Positions 50,406 to 61,675 of a stretch of 64,000 nucleotides of DNA are shown here, one piece after another. The translations under genes were made by a program, and so were the position numbers. Each line of letters opens with the position of its first letter. Within the stretch, counting starts at the first letter, position 1. Source of the DNA: Pholis gunnellus (lineage: Eukaryota; Chordata; Actinopteri; Perciformes; Pholidae); assembly GCA_910591455.2 (NCBI GenBank), contig OU342804.1:6938633-7002632 (forward strand). The letters run 5' to 3'. The notes under the pieces were generated by a model that was not told the DNA's origin, did no database searches, and saw only the letters and a list, made by a program, of their open reading frames with translations.

Positions 50406-52904
50406 GTGGAGAGAGAAATGCCTATGCTCTTATTTGTTGTGTTCCTCTGTAGTTCTGAGGTATAATTAACATTCACAGTCTGCCTCTCCGTACTCCACAC
50501 TGACTCGTTCTCATTGAGAAGTTCACTTCTTTACTGCCACAGCCTGCGGATTAGTTGCCATGGAGACAAAACTGTCGAGAGTCAGCAGGAATACGTTACC
50601 GATACTTGTGTTTGCTTTCTCCGGCGGAGGATACTTTAAGGAAAAGTTTGGAGAGGTGTGTTGACGGAGGCTCGGCAGCTCTCAGACACTCTGTTTCTCC
50701 TCTGACTGTCCGTTCAGCTTTTTGCTCTGCGCTTTGGTCGAGAATTCCACTTTTTACACCGAATGTTTGGTGATTTATTCATCAAAAGCCAAACGGAGGG
50801 CTTAAAAACAAACTGTACAATGCTTAAAATACAGTAGTGAGAAAAAGACCTGAGTCCTTGCATTAATAACCTGATAATTCCTTCATGAATTATTCACTAA
50901 GAGGAGCTACATGTTTGCTTTATCTGCCCAGACAGTATTATTCGCGCCTTAACCTTGAATTGTTTGCTTATTAGCCAGATTAATTAGCTGATATGTAGTC
51001 TCGGTTAGTACTTCAAAAGAATAGATAAAGTGCTGCAAATCATATTCAGAACAAAAGGCACTGCAGCACAACAGATAAAAACGCAGCCTGCATGTTTTCC
51101 CTCATAACAGGAGGATTATTAACAGACAGTAAGGTGTTTGTGTTTCGACTCCTGTGATTGCAGTTGACACAGTGGAGCCTCTCTGCTCCCCGTTGATAAC
51201 GGAGATACTGGAGATACTGGAGATACTGGAGTGGCAGCACGCAGTGTTGAAGTTGGCCACCGGGAGCTAAACGAGCCATTTAGTGGGTCTGTGGTGAAAG
51301 GACAGGCCTGGATGACTCCCCATGTGCTCATCATGCTTAGGGATGATGGAAAATACTAACTGGCTGAAAATAGATAAATGTCTTATATGAATGTAAAATG
51401 TGTGCAGCGTTTGTGGAATAAAACAGCCTGACTATCCAGCGCTCCACTCTCACCATTTGGCCCTCATTATTTCAAGATACTAAGTCCTTATTTTGGGAAT
51501 TCAAGACATTATTTTGAGATACTAACTCATCACTTTGAGATACTAACTCATTATTTTGTAGATATTAAGCGACTAAGTAAGGCATACCCCACATAAAACA
51601 TGTGCATTGTCGCATGTCGGCCTCATCAAGTCTCTCGACAGCATCAGAAATATCTGCTTTTGCTGTATTTCACCTCTAATTGACTCGCTTCTATTCTTCT
51701 AGTCTCATCGTTGTCACATTGTCTTCACACAGCAGTCATTGTCTTAAAAACAGCACATCAGTCAAATGTGTGTTTGGAGTGTTTCAATTAATTTCCATGC
51801 ACTAATAAAGCCTCCTACCACATTCACATCTCGACATTCCTGTCTCACCACATTACGACTGCTCAGCTGACAGTCGCGTTGATAATAATGAGCTACGGAG
51901 GCGTCGCTTGAAAGAAAGACTAAAAATATCCACTTTGTCCAGTTTTTCCAAGACGTAAACGCAGTCAACAAAACATAACAACACGTATGAATGTTTCACG
52001 ATGCAGGAGGGAGATATGAAAGCCTGTTTGAGCTGTTTTTTGTTGTTTTCATCATAATCATGTTTTAGTCGAAAGAACGGCGATACAGCAGAACACATCA
52101 ACCGCTCGGTACAATGAAGCCGTCTCCTTTAAAGAAAGAATGATCCTGTTCAGTGAAACATGTAATTTACGTCCAGAAAAAAACACTCGCACACATTTGA
52201 TGATCAAACCCTTTTTCATCTCTGTGAGCAAGTTATTTACTACGCAACACTGATCGCTGTTAACCATCTGACCCATGCTGCATGGGGGCAGATCAGCTGC
52301 TCGTCCAAGGGTGGTACAGTGAGAAAAATTAAGACTTTCATTTAATAAGAATGGAGCTTCCCATCATTATCCCTATTATAGATACATATTATGTAGTTAT
52401 AGTGGAGCAAGCAGGTGGTAATGACACTCAGGAATGATCTTCCTCACTGTAACATTGCCAATGGGAAAAAACAGAACACTAAGCGTAATTAAACACATTA
52501 TTATTGAATAATATAAGGAATTATATTTGATTATGCTAAGGTAACCAACGCCAGGCATAATGTGTTATTTTTGTGAGCTGTATTGTTCATTTTCCCAATT
52601 TACATCATTGTAATACAGCATTTTACCAAGTGATAGGTTGACTTTATTCAATATTAGTAGATATAATATTATTTTACATTAGCGTGCCAATATTAGCTTT
52701 GGCATTTGGTTCAGTTAGCTATGCGACCAGCTCACTCCCAGTGCATCAAATACTGCAGTTTGGTCGGTGCTCCTCGATGTCTGAAGACGGCACGCTGAGG
52801 CCTCTTCAGTGTCAAACAAACACAGACCACAGTTTGTGTCCCGTGCAAAAACTTACGGTCAACAATGAAATTTGGTAAAGTCACGCAATTCGCTTATCAT
52901 GGCT
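50404..52904. other. Spacer with short tandem words; no gene
   Basis: 51204-51233 has three or more units of GATACTGGA. 51480-51570 has repeated TTATTTTGAGATACTAACTC-like units of about 20 bp. Otherwise unique-looking, AT-rich, non-coding. Confidence 0.45.
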
Positions 52905-53200
52905 AGACGCCATGTATGGCTCCGGTAGTGACCTGTCAATCACCATGTAGCCCCGCCCTAAAGCATCCCCTGCTTTATGGTCTGTTTGACTCTAAATTGA
53001 CCATCATTTAATAAATGAACATCATGCTGTATTGAAGAAGACTTGAAACTAGAGATTGAGACCATAAACTCATGTTTACAATGTTTACTGAGGTAATACA
53101 TCAAGAGAGAAGTAGAGTCATTTTCTCATAGACTTCTATACAACCAGAGGAGTCGCCCCCTGGTGGACATTAGAGAGAATGCAGCTTTAAGGGACTTCAG
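52905..53200 (-). repeat. Copy E of the dispersed family
   Basis: Runs from GACCTGTCAATCACCATGTA and GCCCCGCCCTAAAGCATCCC through TGAGACCATAAACTCATG to GAATGCAGCTTTAAGGGACT. Same orientation as copy D; the AAGAAGTGGAC end is missing. Confidence 0.85.
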
Positions 53201-54180
53201 TCTCGTGTGATGATGAATGAATACGTTGATATTTTGATGTCAGACATTGAACACATGAGTTGTCAGTCAGGTAAGTTACAAGTTTACTCTCTATATAATA
53301 CTGCTGTTTATAACAACTGTATGTACAACCATACATTTTTATACAACTCACCTGTTTTAATTATATTAAGGCAGAAAGTTAGGAATAATTGAGGGTGTGG
53401 GTGTTGTCTTTATAAAGAAGTTAGAAGAGTGCACATAAAAAAGTTAATTCGAATGAAAATGTCTGCTCTACTCTTATTTTATTTATATGGCTAAGATGCA
53501 GAAACGACACAATCCACTCAGCAAGCACAAAATAAAAAATACTGTGTGTAAATGCGCTTAAGGACAAGTGTGTTCCGTTTAAAAGATTAACTGAAGTTTG
53601 CTCACTTGTCATGGAGATAGTTTGGTTGAAAGCTCTGGAAAGAAAGTGAATGTTTTATATTCAAGATGGACATTTGGTCTTTTTTTAAGAAACATGATCT
53701 CGTTCATTTTATATATTTGCAACACATTTTCTCCACAGTCAGGATTAGACGTCATAATTCGGCTTCTTGTGTAACGTCACCATAGAAACACAAACAATCG
53801 AACAGACATTTTCTTTTTTCGTGACCTTGATTCCAGGACCCCATAAAGAAAAACATCACCACAAATGGGATTCATTAAAAACTGCTTTTCCTGCCGCCGC
53901 TGGTTGTGCTGAATCCATTTCAGCCTCGTGAGTTTCATCACAGCAGCTGCAGAAGGCACACCTGCACCACATGACAGAAAATTGCCTGCGTGACACATGA
54001 CGTGATTGTAACGTTAACAGACATTAGCAGCTCGGCTCCTCTGCAGACTGTCAGGTTAGATGAGAACGCTGCTGGATGCCCTTGGGACTCCCGCTGAAAG
54101 CTCTACTCTATCTGTGTTTCAAACACTATCGACAGCCTCAGCAGAAGACCGTGGACCAAGGTCCTTGAGGAAAGATGGAG

Positions 54181-54182
<2 letters not shown>

Positions 54183-54256
<74 letters not shown>
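54183..54256. repeat. (CA)n microsatellite
   Basis: 74 bp of CA, followed by imperfect ACACA words to 54290. The open frame through it (54060-54443) is not recognised as a protein. Confidence 0.97.
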
Positions 54257-54260
<4 letters not shown>

Positions 54261-55489
54261 AACACACAGACACACATACTAACACAATACACACTCATGC
54301 ACCAATTGATATGTCTTGATCCGAGTTGTTTCATCTCGGCTCTGGGGGACTTTATCGCTGGTTATCTCTTTGGTGCTCTCCGTCTCCTGGATCAAGCAGG
54401 TTTTTTGCCTGCACTCAGCCACCTGTCTGAACACTCCCCCTGATGAGATTACTCCCACTGGGACTTCGGCTGTGTTGTGCTGAGCACGTGCTTTGATGTG
54501 ATACCCTCTTAATGCAGCGAATGAGGGCGGACAGATGTCTCTGTGTGTGTTTGTGTGTGTGGCCTATACTGTTAAAAAAAAACAACGAAACCGGGGGATT
54601 TATTTGAAATGCAACGCCTGTTGATTTCTACATACTCAAAATATACAGTGACGGGAGCAAATGTAAATTATTAGTGTCTAATGTGCACATTCAGTGAAGA
54701 TGCTCAATTGTCACACAAGGAAACTCACTGCATCTCATTACACTTCAAAGCCATTCAAAGATAAGAGCATGTCTGCTAATCAAAGATACTGATTAGTAAA
54801 ATACTTTCTGAATACTTAGTGATTGGAGGTTCATGCACATGGCACAGTGGTTATAAGCACTTAAAGAGTCCATGTATTCACCTGTAGTGTAATGAGCAAT
54901 GCAAATGGGACAATCACAAAACGTTTTTTTTTTCATGCATTTCGGATCTTAAAAGCATTTTTACGCAAATCATATTTTAAAGCGTTTGATTTGATATTCA
55001 ACTCAAATTTAAAGACGTGTTAGTCGGGCCTCGCAAATCAGATTTCAGACTGTGATCTGTGTGTGTGTGTGTGTGTGTGTCTGTTGGCGTTGAAATGAGA
55101 CCGATCTAATTTGCTTTTTCGCTCCAAAACCATTCGACACAGCGTCTGAGGAATCACTTGTGAAGTAAACCTTTAAAACAGCACAGCTTTCTCAGTTTTA
55201 TCTGCAAATAATGAGTTGGAAACTTTCAGTGAAAGAGGATTTTGTTAAAAGCAATGTGCTGTAAATAGATGTTTATTTTTATTTTTTTGAAAGGAGTATA
55301 ATCTAGGAGTGGGAGTGTACTGTATGTATGTCAAGTAACCGTCACAGTGTCAACACAGTGGGTGGTCGTTCATGCATGTATGTTTTTATATAATGTGAGA
55401 CGCGTGTTTGTGTCTGTAACATGTGTGTATTTACAGCAACCCCCCTCCCCGCTGCTTCCTCTCCTCCCACACAGGATTTTTTTTCTTCC

Positions 55490-56090
55490 CTTTATGCCCA
55501 TAAATATAAATCCACACTGAGAGCGTATTTGTCTCTTCTTGGGCCGCGTTTGACTGGCAAGCAGGGTAATAACCTCCGGAGCTCGGAGGGATTAGTGGCA
55601 GAATGCAAATGACGGATGTGAAACGTACTGTATGCATGCACCACGTTTGCAGGTCGTTGCTTATTTCCCCCCATGCTGGGTGTTCAGAGGTGTGGAGAAG
55701 AGATCAGGAATCAGCCGTGAAAGCGGCTGACACCCCGAATGAAAAGCAAAGGCCTGATGAATTGACAGAGATATGGATGAAGATAGATGGAGATATTAAT
55801 TGGTGGGAATTACTGTTCTGTGCCAGGGCTGAAAGATGTCCTCCGACGTGTTGGCAGCGTCTGTCACAGGCGGACTAATGCCGCACCTGGATGCAATTTC
55901 CTTGTCAATTTGCAAAGTGAAAGGACACATGATTGAGTCACAGATACCGGTTGTTCATCGGCCATCGGTTTACTGTGTTGCATGAGCCGGACTAATGAGA
56001 GAGCCGCAAGGTGTAAATAATGGAAATCACCCGCAGTTCTTCTTAACAGCTTGGATGGTTTAATCAGCCTGCCACCATTATTCACACACA
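55490..56090. other. Candidate conserved non-coding block
   Basis: 600 bp of non-repetitive, mixed-composition sequence. It has an octamer-like ATGCAAAT (about 55603), TGAGTCA (about 55936) and the 10-mer CGGACTAATG twice (55871 and 55988), together with TAATTG, ATTA and TAAT sites. No coding frame is convincing. Could be an enhancer of a neighbour beyond the right edge. Confidence 0.25.
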
Positions 56091-56109
56091 TAGTGACATA
56101 TTAATGTAT

Positions 56110-56460
56110 TAACCGTTAACCCAGTCCGCTCTCACCAAATGCCGTGTGAATGACAATTTGTAAGTCATTTAACGTGCAATTACAACTGTTATTTCTTTCG
56201 CCATTCAGGAGGATAGGAGGATGGGTCAAACTAAAACGCCCGGTGTTCGTGTCCCAAAGTGTTGTCGAGTTATTTTGAAGTTGTGTTAGTGTTGTTTGTG
56301 TCGTGTTTTACTCGGTTTACGTACTAATTTTAAGCCCAACCATGATGTTTTCCCAAGTGTTTTTGTTGCCTAAACCCAACTTGCACGTGGCATAAAATCA
56401 CATGCAAAAAAAAGCCTAAAATGCGTTATCACGACACGCGGAATGTCCTTAAAATGTGCT
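56110..56460 (+). repeat. Dispersed repeat 'CCGCTCTCACCAA', copy 1
   Basis: Shares CCGCTCTCACCAA, GACAATTTGTA(A/C)GTCA and GGATGGGTCAAACTAA, in the same order, with 59805-60010. The 3' part contains TTTTTGTTGCCTAAACCCAA. Non-coding. Confidence 0.6.
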
Positions 56461-56467
56461 ATTTATG

Positions 56468-56560
56468 CGGCCTTCTCCGGTTCTAAAAAGTGAAGCCGAT
56501 GCTGAAGTGCTTTAAACCTGCATTCTTTCTAATGGCCAGCAGGGGGCTGCAAGTCTTTTT
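56468..56560 (+). repeat. Copy F of the dispersed family (head fragment)
   Basis: GGCCTTCTCCGGTTCTAAAA, GTGAAGCCGATGCTGAAGTG, CCTGCATTCTTTCTAATGGC and CAGCAGGGGGCTGC. Similar length to copy A. Confidence 0.7.
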
Positions 56561-57585
56561 TTAGTTTCAGCTGTTTCTCTTTGTTAATGCAGTTGGTGTT
56601 TCTTTCATTTCGTCGTGACTTTCCAGCCTGCTCTGCTTGACGTATTAAAATCGTGTTAAAAGTTTTGTTTCGACTGATGCAGAAGCAGTTTGGTCACAGA
56701 TGATTTGGCCTCTTTGGAGCTATTTTGAGAATCAAGGTGCTGATTACCAAACCTCTCTCGTAGCAGCTCATAAATGCTGCTACTTAGTTCTAATCTTGAC
56801 TTAATGATTGAGCTAAATCTGTGTTTATAGTGATTATAGGTTAAAAAGTTAAAGCCAGGTTGACATTGTTTGTCTGCCTCCTGCAGGTTTATTATACTGT
56901 ATGAAAATCACAAATACTGCACAATGCTGCATGCATATAATGTATTGATATTTATTCAAAAATAATAATAAATATTAATAATTGTTCTTCTTATTAATAT
57001 CATCAGTATTATTGTCGTAGTAGTAGTAGTATTGCTGTTTTAAAAAAATAAAAAAATAAAATAAAATAAAATAATAATATTAATAACAAATAAAACAAAA
57101 ATGTATTCATGTATAATAATAATAATAATAATATAAATGTTTATGTAGCACAATTCATGCATTCAATGCAACAAAAAGATAATATGATAATAATAAGGAA
57201 AATAATTTGATGTGTCTACATTCTTTGTCATAATACTGCTTCCACTGGCTCTTTGAGTTTCTGTTCTTAACATTTCTCAGACATGTTGTCAGGCCTTCTT
57301 TAAATATAAATGGCTTTTATGCTCATTTAAGGTCTTTATTGAGGCTAGATCTGTGCATTGCTACTCCTGTTGTCTCCTTTGGGAACACAAGGAGACTCAA
57401 ACTTGCGGTAAGAACTTTAAGCCCAATTAGTTTTTTTCTGTGGAGGCAGCCTGTGCTGTAGAAAAATGTTATAAATAATTAAAGTTCAATTTCCTCAGTT
57501 CACCGTCCCGAATGATGGGTATTTTACCTTGAGGCTGTCAGCACTAAAACAAATAGAACAAGATGCTTGTTTATCCTTTCCTACC
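56561..57585. other. AT-rich spacer with AAT/AAAT simple repeats; no gene
   Basis: 56960-57200 holds AATAATAAT and AAAATAAAAT runs and GTAGTAGTAG. Nothing else recognised. Confidence 0.5.
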
Positions 57586-58330
57586 ACAGACTGTATTTAA
57601 GAAGTGGACGTAATCACCCGTTGGTTTGTGGACTGCCGTTTGGAAGCCTTGAGTTCGACATTTTTGGCCGTAATGATGAATCCCACTGCTCTTTTTGGCA
57701 AGACCCGCCCTGCGTAGCTGGTTGAGGCACAGGCGACGATTGGTTACGGTTAGGCATTGACCGCGAGGATAGCTCATTGGTCAGAGGATGAGATCGGAAC
57801 AAATCAGGTTACCAGTACATCGGTGAGCGTATCCGAGTGCTTAAATGCTGCACAGGGCGGATCATGTCAAGAGGAGCAGTGGGATTAACGAGTTAGTTTG
57901 GTTTTTGTCCGTCGCCATCTTGCTTTTTTGCAACCAGAATTGACATGAGAGGGCGGAGCTAAGTACAACCAAAGACAATTTTAGGCGACTCGAATGTTAC
58001 AATTAACTTTCATTAAGTAAAAACACACTGAAAGGATTAAAGTTGTAAGACGAAAACATGGACAACACCCACCCCGAATAACGCCATGATAGAAACCTGT
58101 CAATCACAAGGTAGTCCTGTCCTAAAGCATCCCCTGCTTTATGGTCTGTTTGACTCTAAATGAACATCATTCTGTCTTGAAGAAGACTTGAAACTAGAGA
58201 TTGAGACCATAAACTCATGTTTACAATGTTTACTGAGGGAATAAATCAAGACTTTTATTATACTTTCTGTTACATTAGAAAGAATGCAGGTTTAAGGCAC
58301 TTTTCAGAACCAGAGGGTTGCCGCCTGCTT
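57586..58330 (-). repeat. Copy G of the dispersed family, split by a nested insertion
   Basis: Longest copy. It runs from CAGACTGTATTTAAGAAGTG and GGTTTGTGGACTGCCGTTTG to GGTTGCCGCCTGCTT, including the GTAAAAACACACTGAAAGGA segment shared with copy I. The stretch 57671-57900 is foreign. The GAGTCGCCCCC end region has been replaced or lost near 58250. Confidence 0.82.
57671..57900. mobile_element. Nested ~230-bp inverted-repeat (MITE-like) insertion in copy G
   Basis: Perfect 13-bp inverted ends AATCCCACTGCTC (57679-57691) and GAGCAGTGGGATT (57874-57886), extending imperfectly inward to about 40 bp with CCGCCCTG matching GGCGG-side sequence. The host repeat resumes at GTCCGTCGCCATCTTG. TTTTTGGCCG before the insert and TTTTTGTCCG after it look like a 10-bp target duplication. 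No open frame. Confidence 0.7.
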
Positions 58331-59094
58331 CAAGCCAACGGCAGTACTATTTCTTTGCCTGGATACACACTTCTTTGCGTCTTAATTTTCTTCTTTACAC
58401 AATAAAGACGCGTAGGTAGAAGTAGAGCCATTCTTTTCTGCCGCCCACATCTCATCTCTTTGCATATGCAAGCATATCTGTTTGGCTCTAAGCGAGAGAG
58501 TTCAGCGTAATTACATTTCACTGTGTCGTTTTACACAACTGCAGACATCAATTGGCTCACACACAAACATGTTCGGTGAACAATAGGTCGGCTTGCATGC
58601 TTTCACGGTTACTTAATTGTTTTGTGTCCACTCATGTAAAACCCCCTTGTTGAATTGATATATTAATTAAATCTTTTAGTTAACAGCGTTAATTAGTACT
58701 TAGTACTTAATCGTTATGTACAAAAGGTATTAAGTCACCACATTCAGTCACACTAATTATGACCCAGGTGTGACTCATTCATTTTTCACTCTCAGGCTTT
58801 GTGGATTTATATTATTCATTCATGACGGTTAAAGCGTGAGATGATTGTTTTTATAATTTACAATTTTAGCTGTTTGATATTAATGTCATGGGGTATTTGT
58901 AAGCATCACCAGTCATTGTTACCATGCGATCGATATTAGTGCAGTCTGACCTGAAGAGTGCTGTGAATCTGGGACGGAAATGTCATTGAATCAGTTCATT
59001 AGTCCAAATCCAAATATATCTCCTCAACTGTTGGATTAATTGCCATGAAATTGGATACAGACATTTATGACCCTCAGGTGTGGAAGAAGTATTC
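58331..59094. other. Spacer without recognisable gene
   Basis: AT-rich, unique-looking. A short TTGCCATGAAATTGGATACA word near 59040 resembles common fish repeats. Confidence 0.4.
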
Positions 59095-59800
59095 AGATGA
59101 TTTAGTAAAAAAAAAACACTCAAAATTTTACTTAAAGCTCCTTCAAAGAACTTTCATTTTCTATTGATTTGGCGGTCCCTGTGGACGTAAGAGCACCAGA
59201 GTCCCTTTAGAAAACCTCTCATTTTACTGCAGCAGGGTCTGACAGTCTGCCCCTCTCAGTCCTGGTTCTGGTTCTCCCGTGACTCCCGTGACTCCCGTGA
59301 CTCCCTTCCCTCCAGCGGGTCCAGCAATACGTCCTGGGTCTCCAGCAGTGTGGTGTCGGTGTTGGCTCCCAGAGAGGAGAAGCTCTGCTCCTGGAGGAGG
59401 AGGAGGAGGAGGAGACGCTGCTGCTGCTGCTGCCGGGAGCTGAGCTCTCCTCCTCCCTCCGGAGCTCCGACTGCAGGTCCAAGGCTGCAGGTGAAGCCGG
59501 ATCTGGGTCTGTCCACGGTGGACCGGTCTCTGCTGGAGGATCTGGGTCTGTCCACGGTAGACTGGTTGGAGGCCCTGCTGGAGGCTGAAGGAGTTTCTGG
59601 TGAACCTGCATGATGTCATCTGGTTTCACCAGAATCCGACCCGGTGGCTCCGATGACGAGCTTTAAGAATAACTCTATAGAAATAGACCATCTTCTCTCT
59701 GACGGTCTCGTTTACTGATGAAGATCATATAGAGGCATCGGTATTCAATTTAAACAATAAAAAAATTCCACAAAGTAACTTTTAAGTAAAAGTACCAGCC
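59095..59800. mobile_element. Element with internal minisatellite (copy 2, related to 21.3-22.1 kb)
   Basis: Left end GTGGAAGAAGTATTCAG, then ACTTTCATTTTCTA, GGCGGTCCCTGTGGAC and CTCATTTTACTG, as in copy 1. The core is GC-rich with four GACTCCCGT units (59279-59305), GGA and CTG triplet runs (59394-59435) and two GGATCTGGGTCTGTCC units (59500-59560). It ends GAGTTTCTGGTG and later AAGTAACTTTTAAGTAAAAG. Three antisense frames stay open for 300-410 bp, none with a recognised domain. Confidence 0.65.
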
Positions 59801-59804
59801 CGCT

Positions 59805-60010
59805 CTCACCAATTGGCATATGTATGAATATCAGGACAATTTGTACGTCACTTTGTGTGCAATAAGACCCCACGTAGTGTGTTCTCACTGCAATGTAAAT
59901 GCGACTGCAAGAAGATGCTACGACGACTGAAAAAAGGAGGACACTTACGTATATTGCGAGGGAGTGGAGGTGGATGGGTCAAACTAATTCAAAACTTGCA
60001 ACCCAAGGTC
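59805..60010 (+). repeat. Dispersed repeat 'CCGCTCTCACCAA', copy 2
   Basis: CCGCTCTCACCAATTGGCAT, GACAATTTGTACGTCACTTT and GGATGGGTCAAACTAATTC, in the order seen at 56.11 kb. It directly follows the minisatellite element. Confidence 0.6.
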
Positions 60011-61079
60011 CATCCTTCACATCCCAAAGTGCACGCTGTGCTTGTGCAGTCAATACATTGCAATGCCAACAATTCTCAGCACTATCTTTCTGTGACACCG
60101 AATCAAAACCCCAGTTTGGATTTGTTGTGAAGAATGAGAATCCGCATTCTCCTTCAGGAGACCACAGTCGAGGTCACACAGTAGTTTTGGTCCTGAATAC
60201 ATCACATTCAGGTTTCAAAGTTGATTTGTTGTAACAACAGAGCTGTGCAACGAAATGTATTTTGTAATCACATTTTGCCACTTAAGAAAATACACACAAG
60301 ACAAATATTATATGGTGAAGGATGAATTCAGGAGTCTCACAGCCTGAGGATACATTCTCTTCTCTGTTCTGTTGTTACTCTGCATAAACATTATATCTAA
60401 ATATTTAGAGGTTTTATAATATGTGACATACAAAAATATTGTTACTAAAACCCTTTGCTTTATAATCCCATTGTGTTTTGAAGATACTGACAGCCTCACG
60501 ACAGATATAATATGCGGTTATTCCAAAACACTTCTATTTTATAATATATTTTATCATATTACCTTTTCCACTAGAATGCTTTTACATAATTTATTTAGTA
60601 TTTGATCTTGTGTTTTCCTTTGTTATTAATTCTGCAGTGCTGGTTTCTGTCTTTACCAAAGACTTTGTTGGTGTCTATATTCATCTATTTTTGTTTTATT
60701 GTGCATGAATCTCAATTTTGTCAGCGAGGCGACTCTTAAATTCCTCGCGAGTCAGCGTTGAGTAAAACATCTATTTCCCATCAGAGCTGTTGATATTCAT
60801 CTTCATGACTCTGATTTCTCAGTGATCGTTGGCGTCATGCTGTTGTGAAAATGTGCTTTCAGTCGGCTTATGTGCCTCACACACAGCTGTGTTTTTGGAA
60901 AGTAACATCTTGACTGCAAATTATTGAACATTAGTCATGATGTGATATTCTGGTCTGCAGATTATTAATGGACAGAAAATGGAAGGAACTGTCGCGCAAA
61001 ACAACTCTTTCAGGTGGTTTGGCGTTTAAGATGCAATTTATTATCATTTGTGAGATTGGTTGTGTGCGTTTGAATGAGT
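60011..61079. other. Spacer without recognisable gene
   Basis: AT-rich unique-looking sequence; nothing supported on either strand. Confidence 0.4.
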
Positions 61080-61440
61080 GTGTGTGCGTTTCAGTGTCTG
61101 TCCATGGCTAATCTTACATTCTGCTGTACCAAACTGCGTAATAATTCCAGTTATAGCTGCATGCTCAAGGACCTGTCATTGTTGCGGTGACTCACACTTT
61201 CTCGAAACACATTTCATTGCCTGTTTTATGCTGCCATTGACTTCCTGCTGACTCCTCACTCACTACTCCCGTAGGGGTCGTTAGTGAGACACAGTGGGGG
61301 AAAACGGTTTGCTCACTTTAATTGTTTTGGACAATGTGTTTGGCTATCAGCTAACAGCTAACGGAGCTACCAGTGCACAAGCAGCTAAGTTGCCGCTGCT
61401 AACAGCTAACGGAACTACACACACAGCTGACTGAGACCAA
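61080..61440. repeat. Dispersed repeat pair member 2 (matches 14441-15010)
   Basis: TCTGTCCATGGCTAATCTTA, GCTGCATGCTCAAGGACCTG, TTGTTGCGGTGA, GCTGCCATTGACTTCC and CTCACTACTC, then TTTTGGACAATGTGTTTGGC and CAGCTAACAGCTAACGGAGC. Same order and strand as the 14.4 kb copy. Confidence 0.65.
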
Positions 61441-61496
61441 AGACGTCGTTATTCTGTGCGTTTTTATTGGTTATCAACTTTCCGTTTGACTTGAAG

Positions 61497-61675
61497 TTGG
61501 TTGTATAGAAGTCTATGAGAAAATGACTCTACTTCTCTCTTGATTTATTACCTCAGTAAACATTGTAAACATGAGTTTATGGTCTCAATCTCTAGTTTCA
61601 AGTCTTCTTCAATACAGCATGATGTTCATTTAGTAAATGATGGTCCATTTAGAGTCAAACAGACCATAAAGCAGG
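61497..61675 (+). repeat. Copy H of the dispersed family (internal fragment)
   Basis: TTGTATAGAAGTCTATGAG through CATGAGTTTATGGTCTCAAT to CAGACCATAAAGCAGG. Both ends are missing. Confidence 0.85.

Noticed and set aside
54060..54443. 127-residue frame across the CA repeat
   Set aside because: The middle is poly-Thr-His from the microsatellite; the flanks show no known domain and no splice context.
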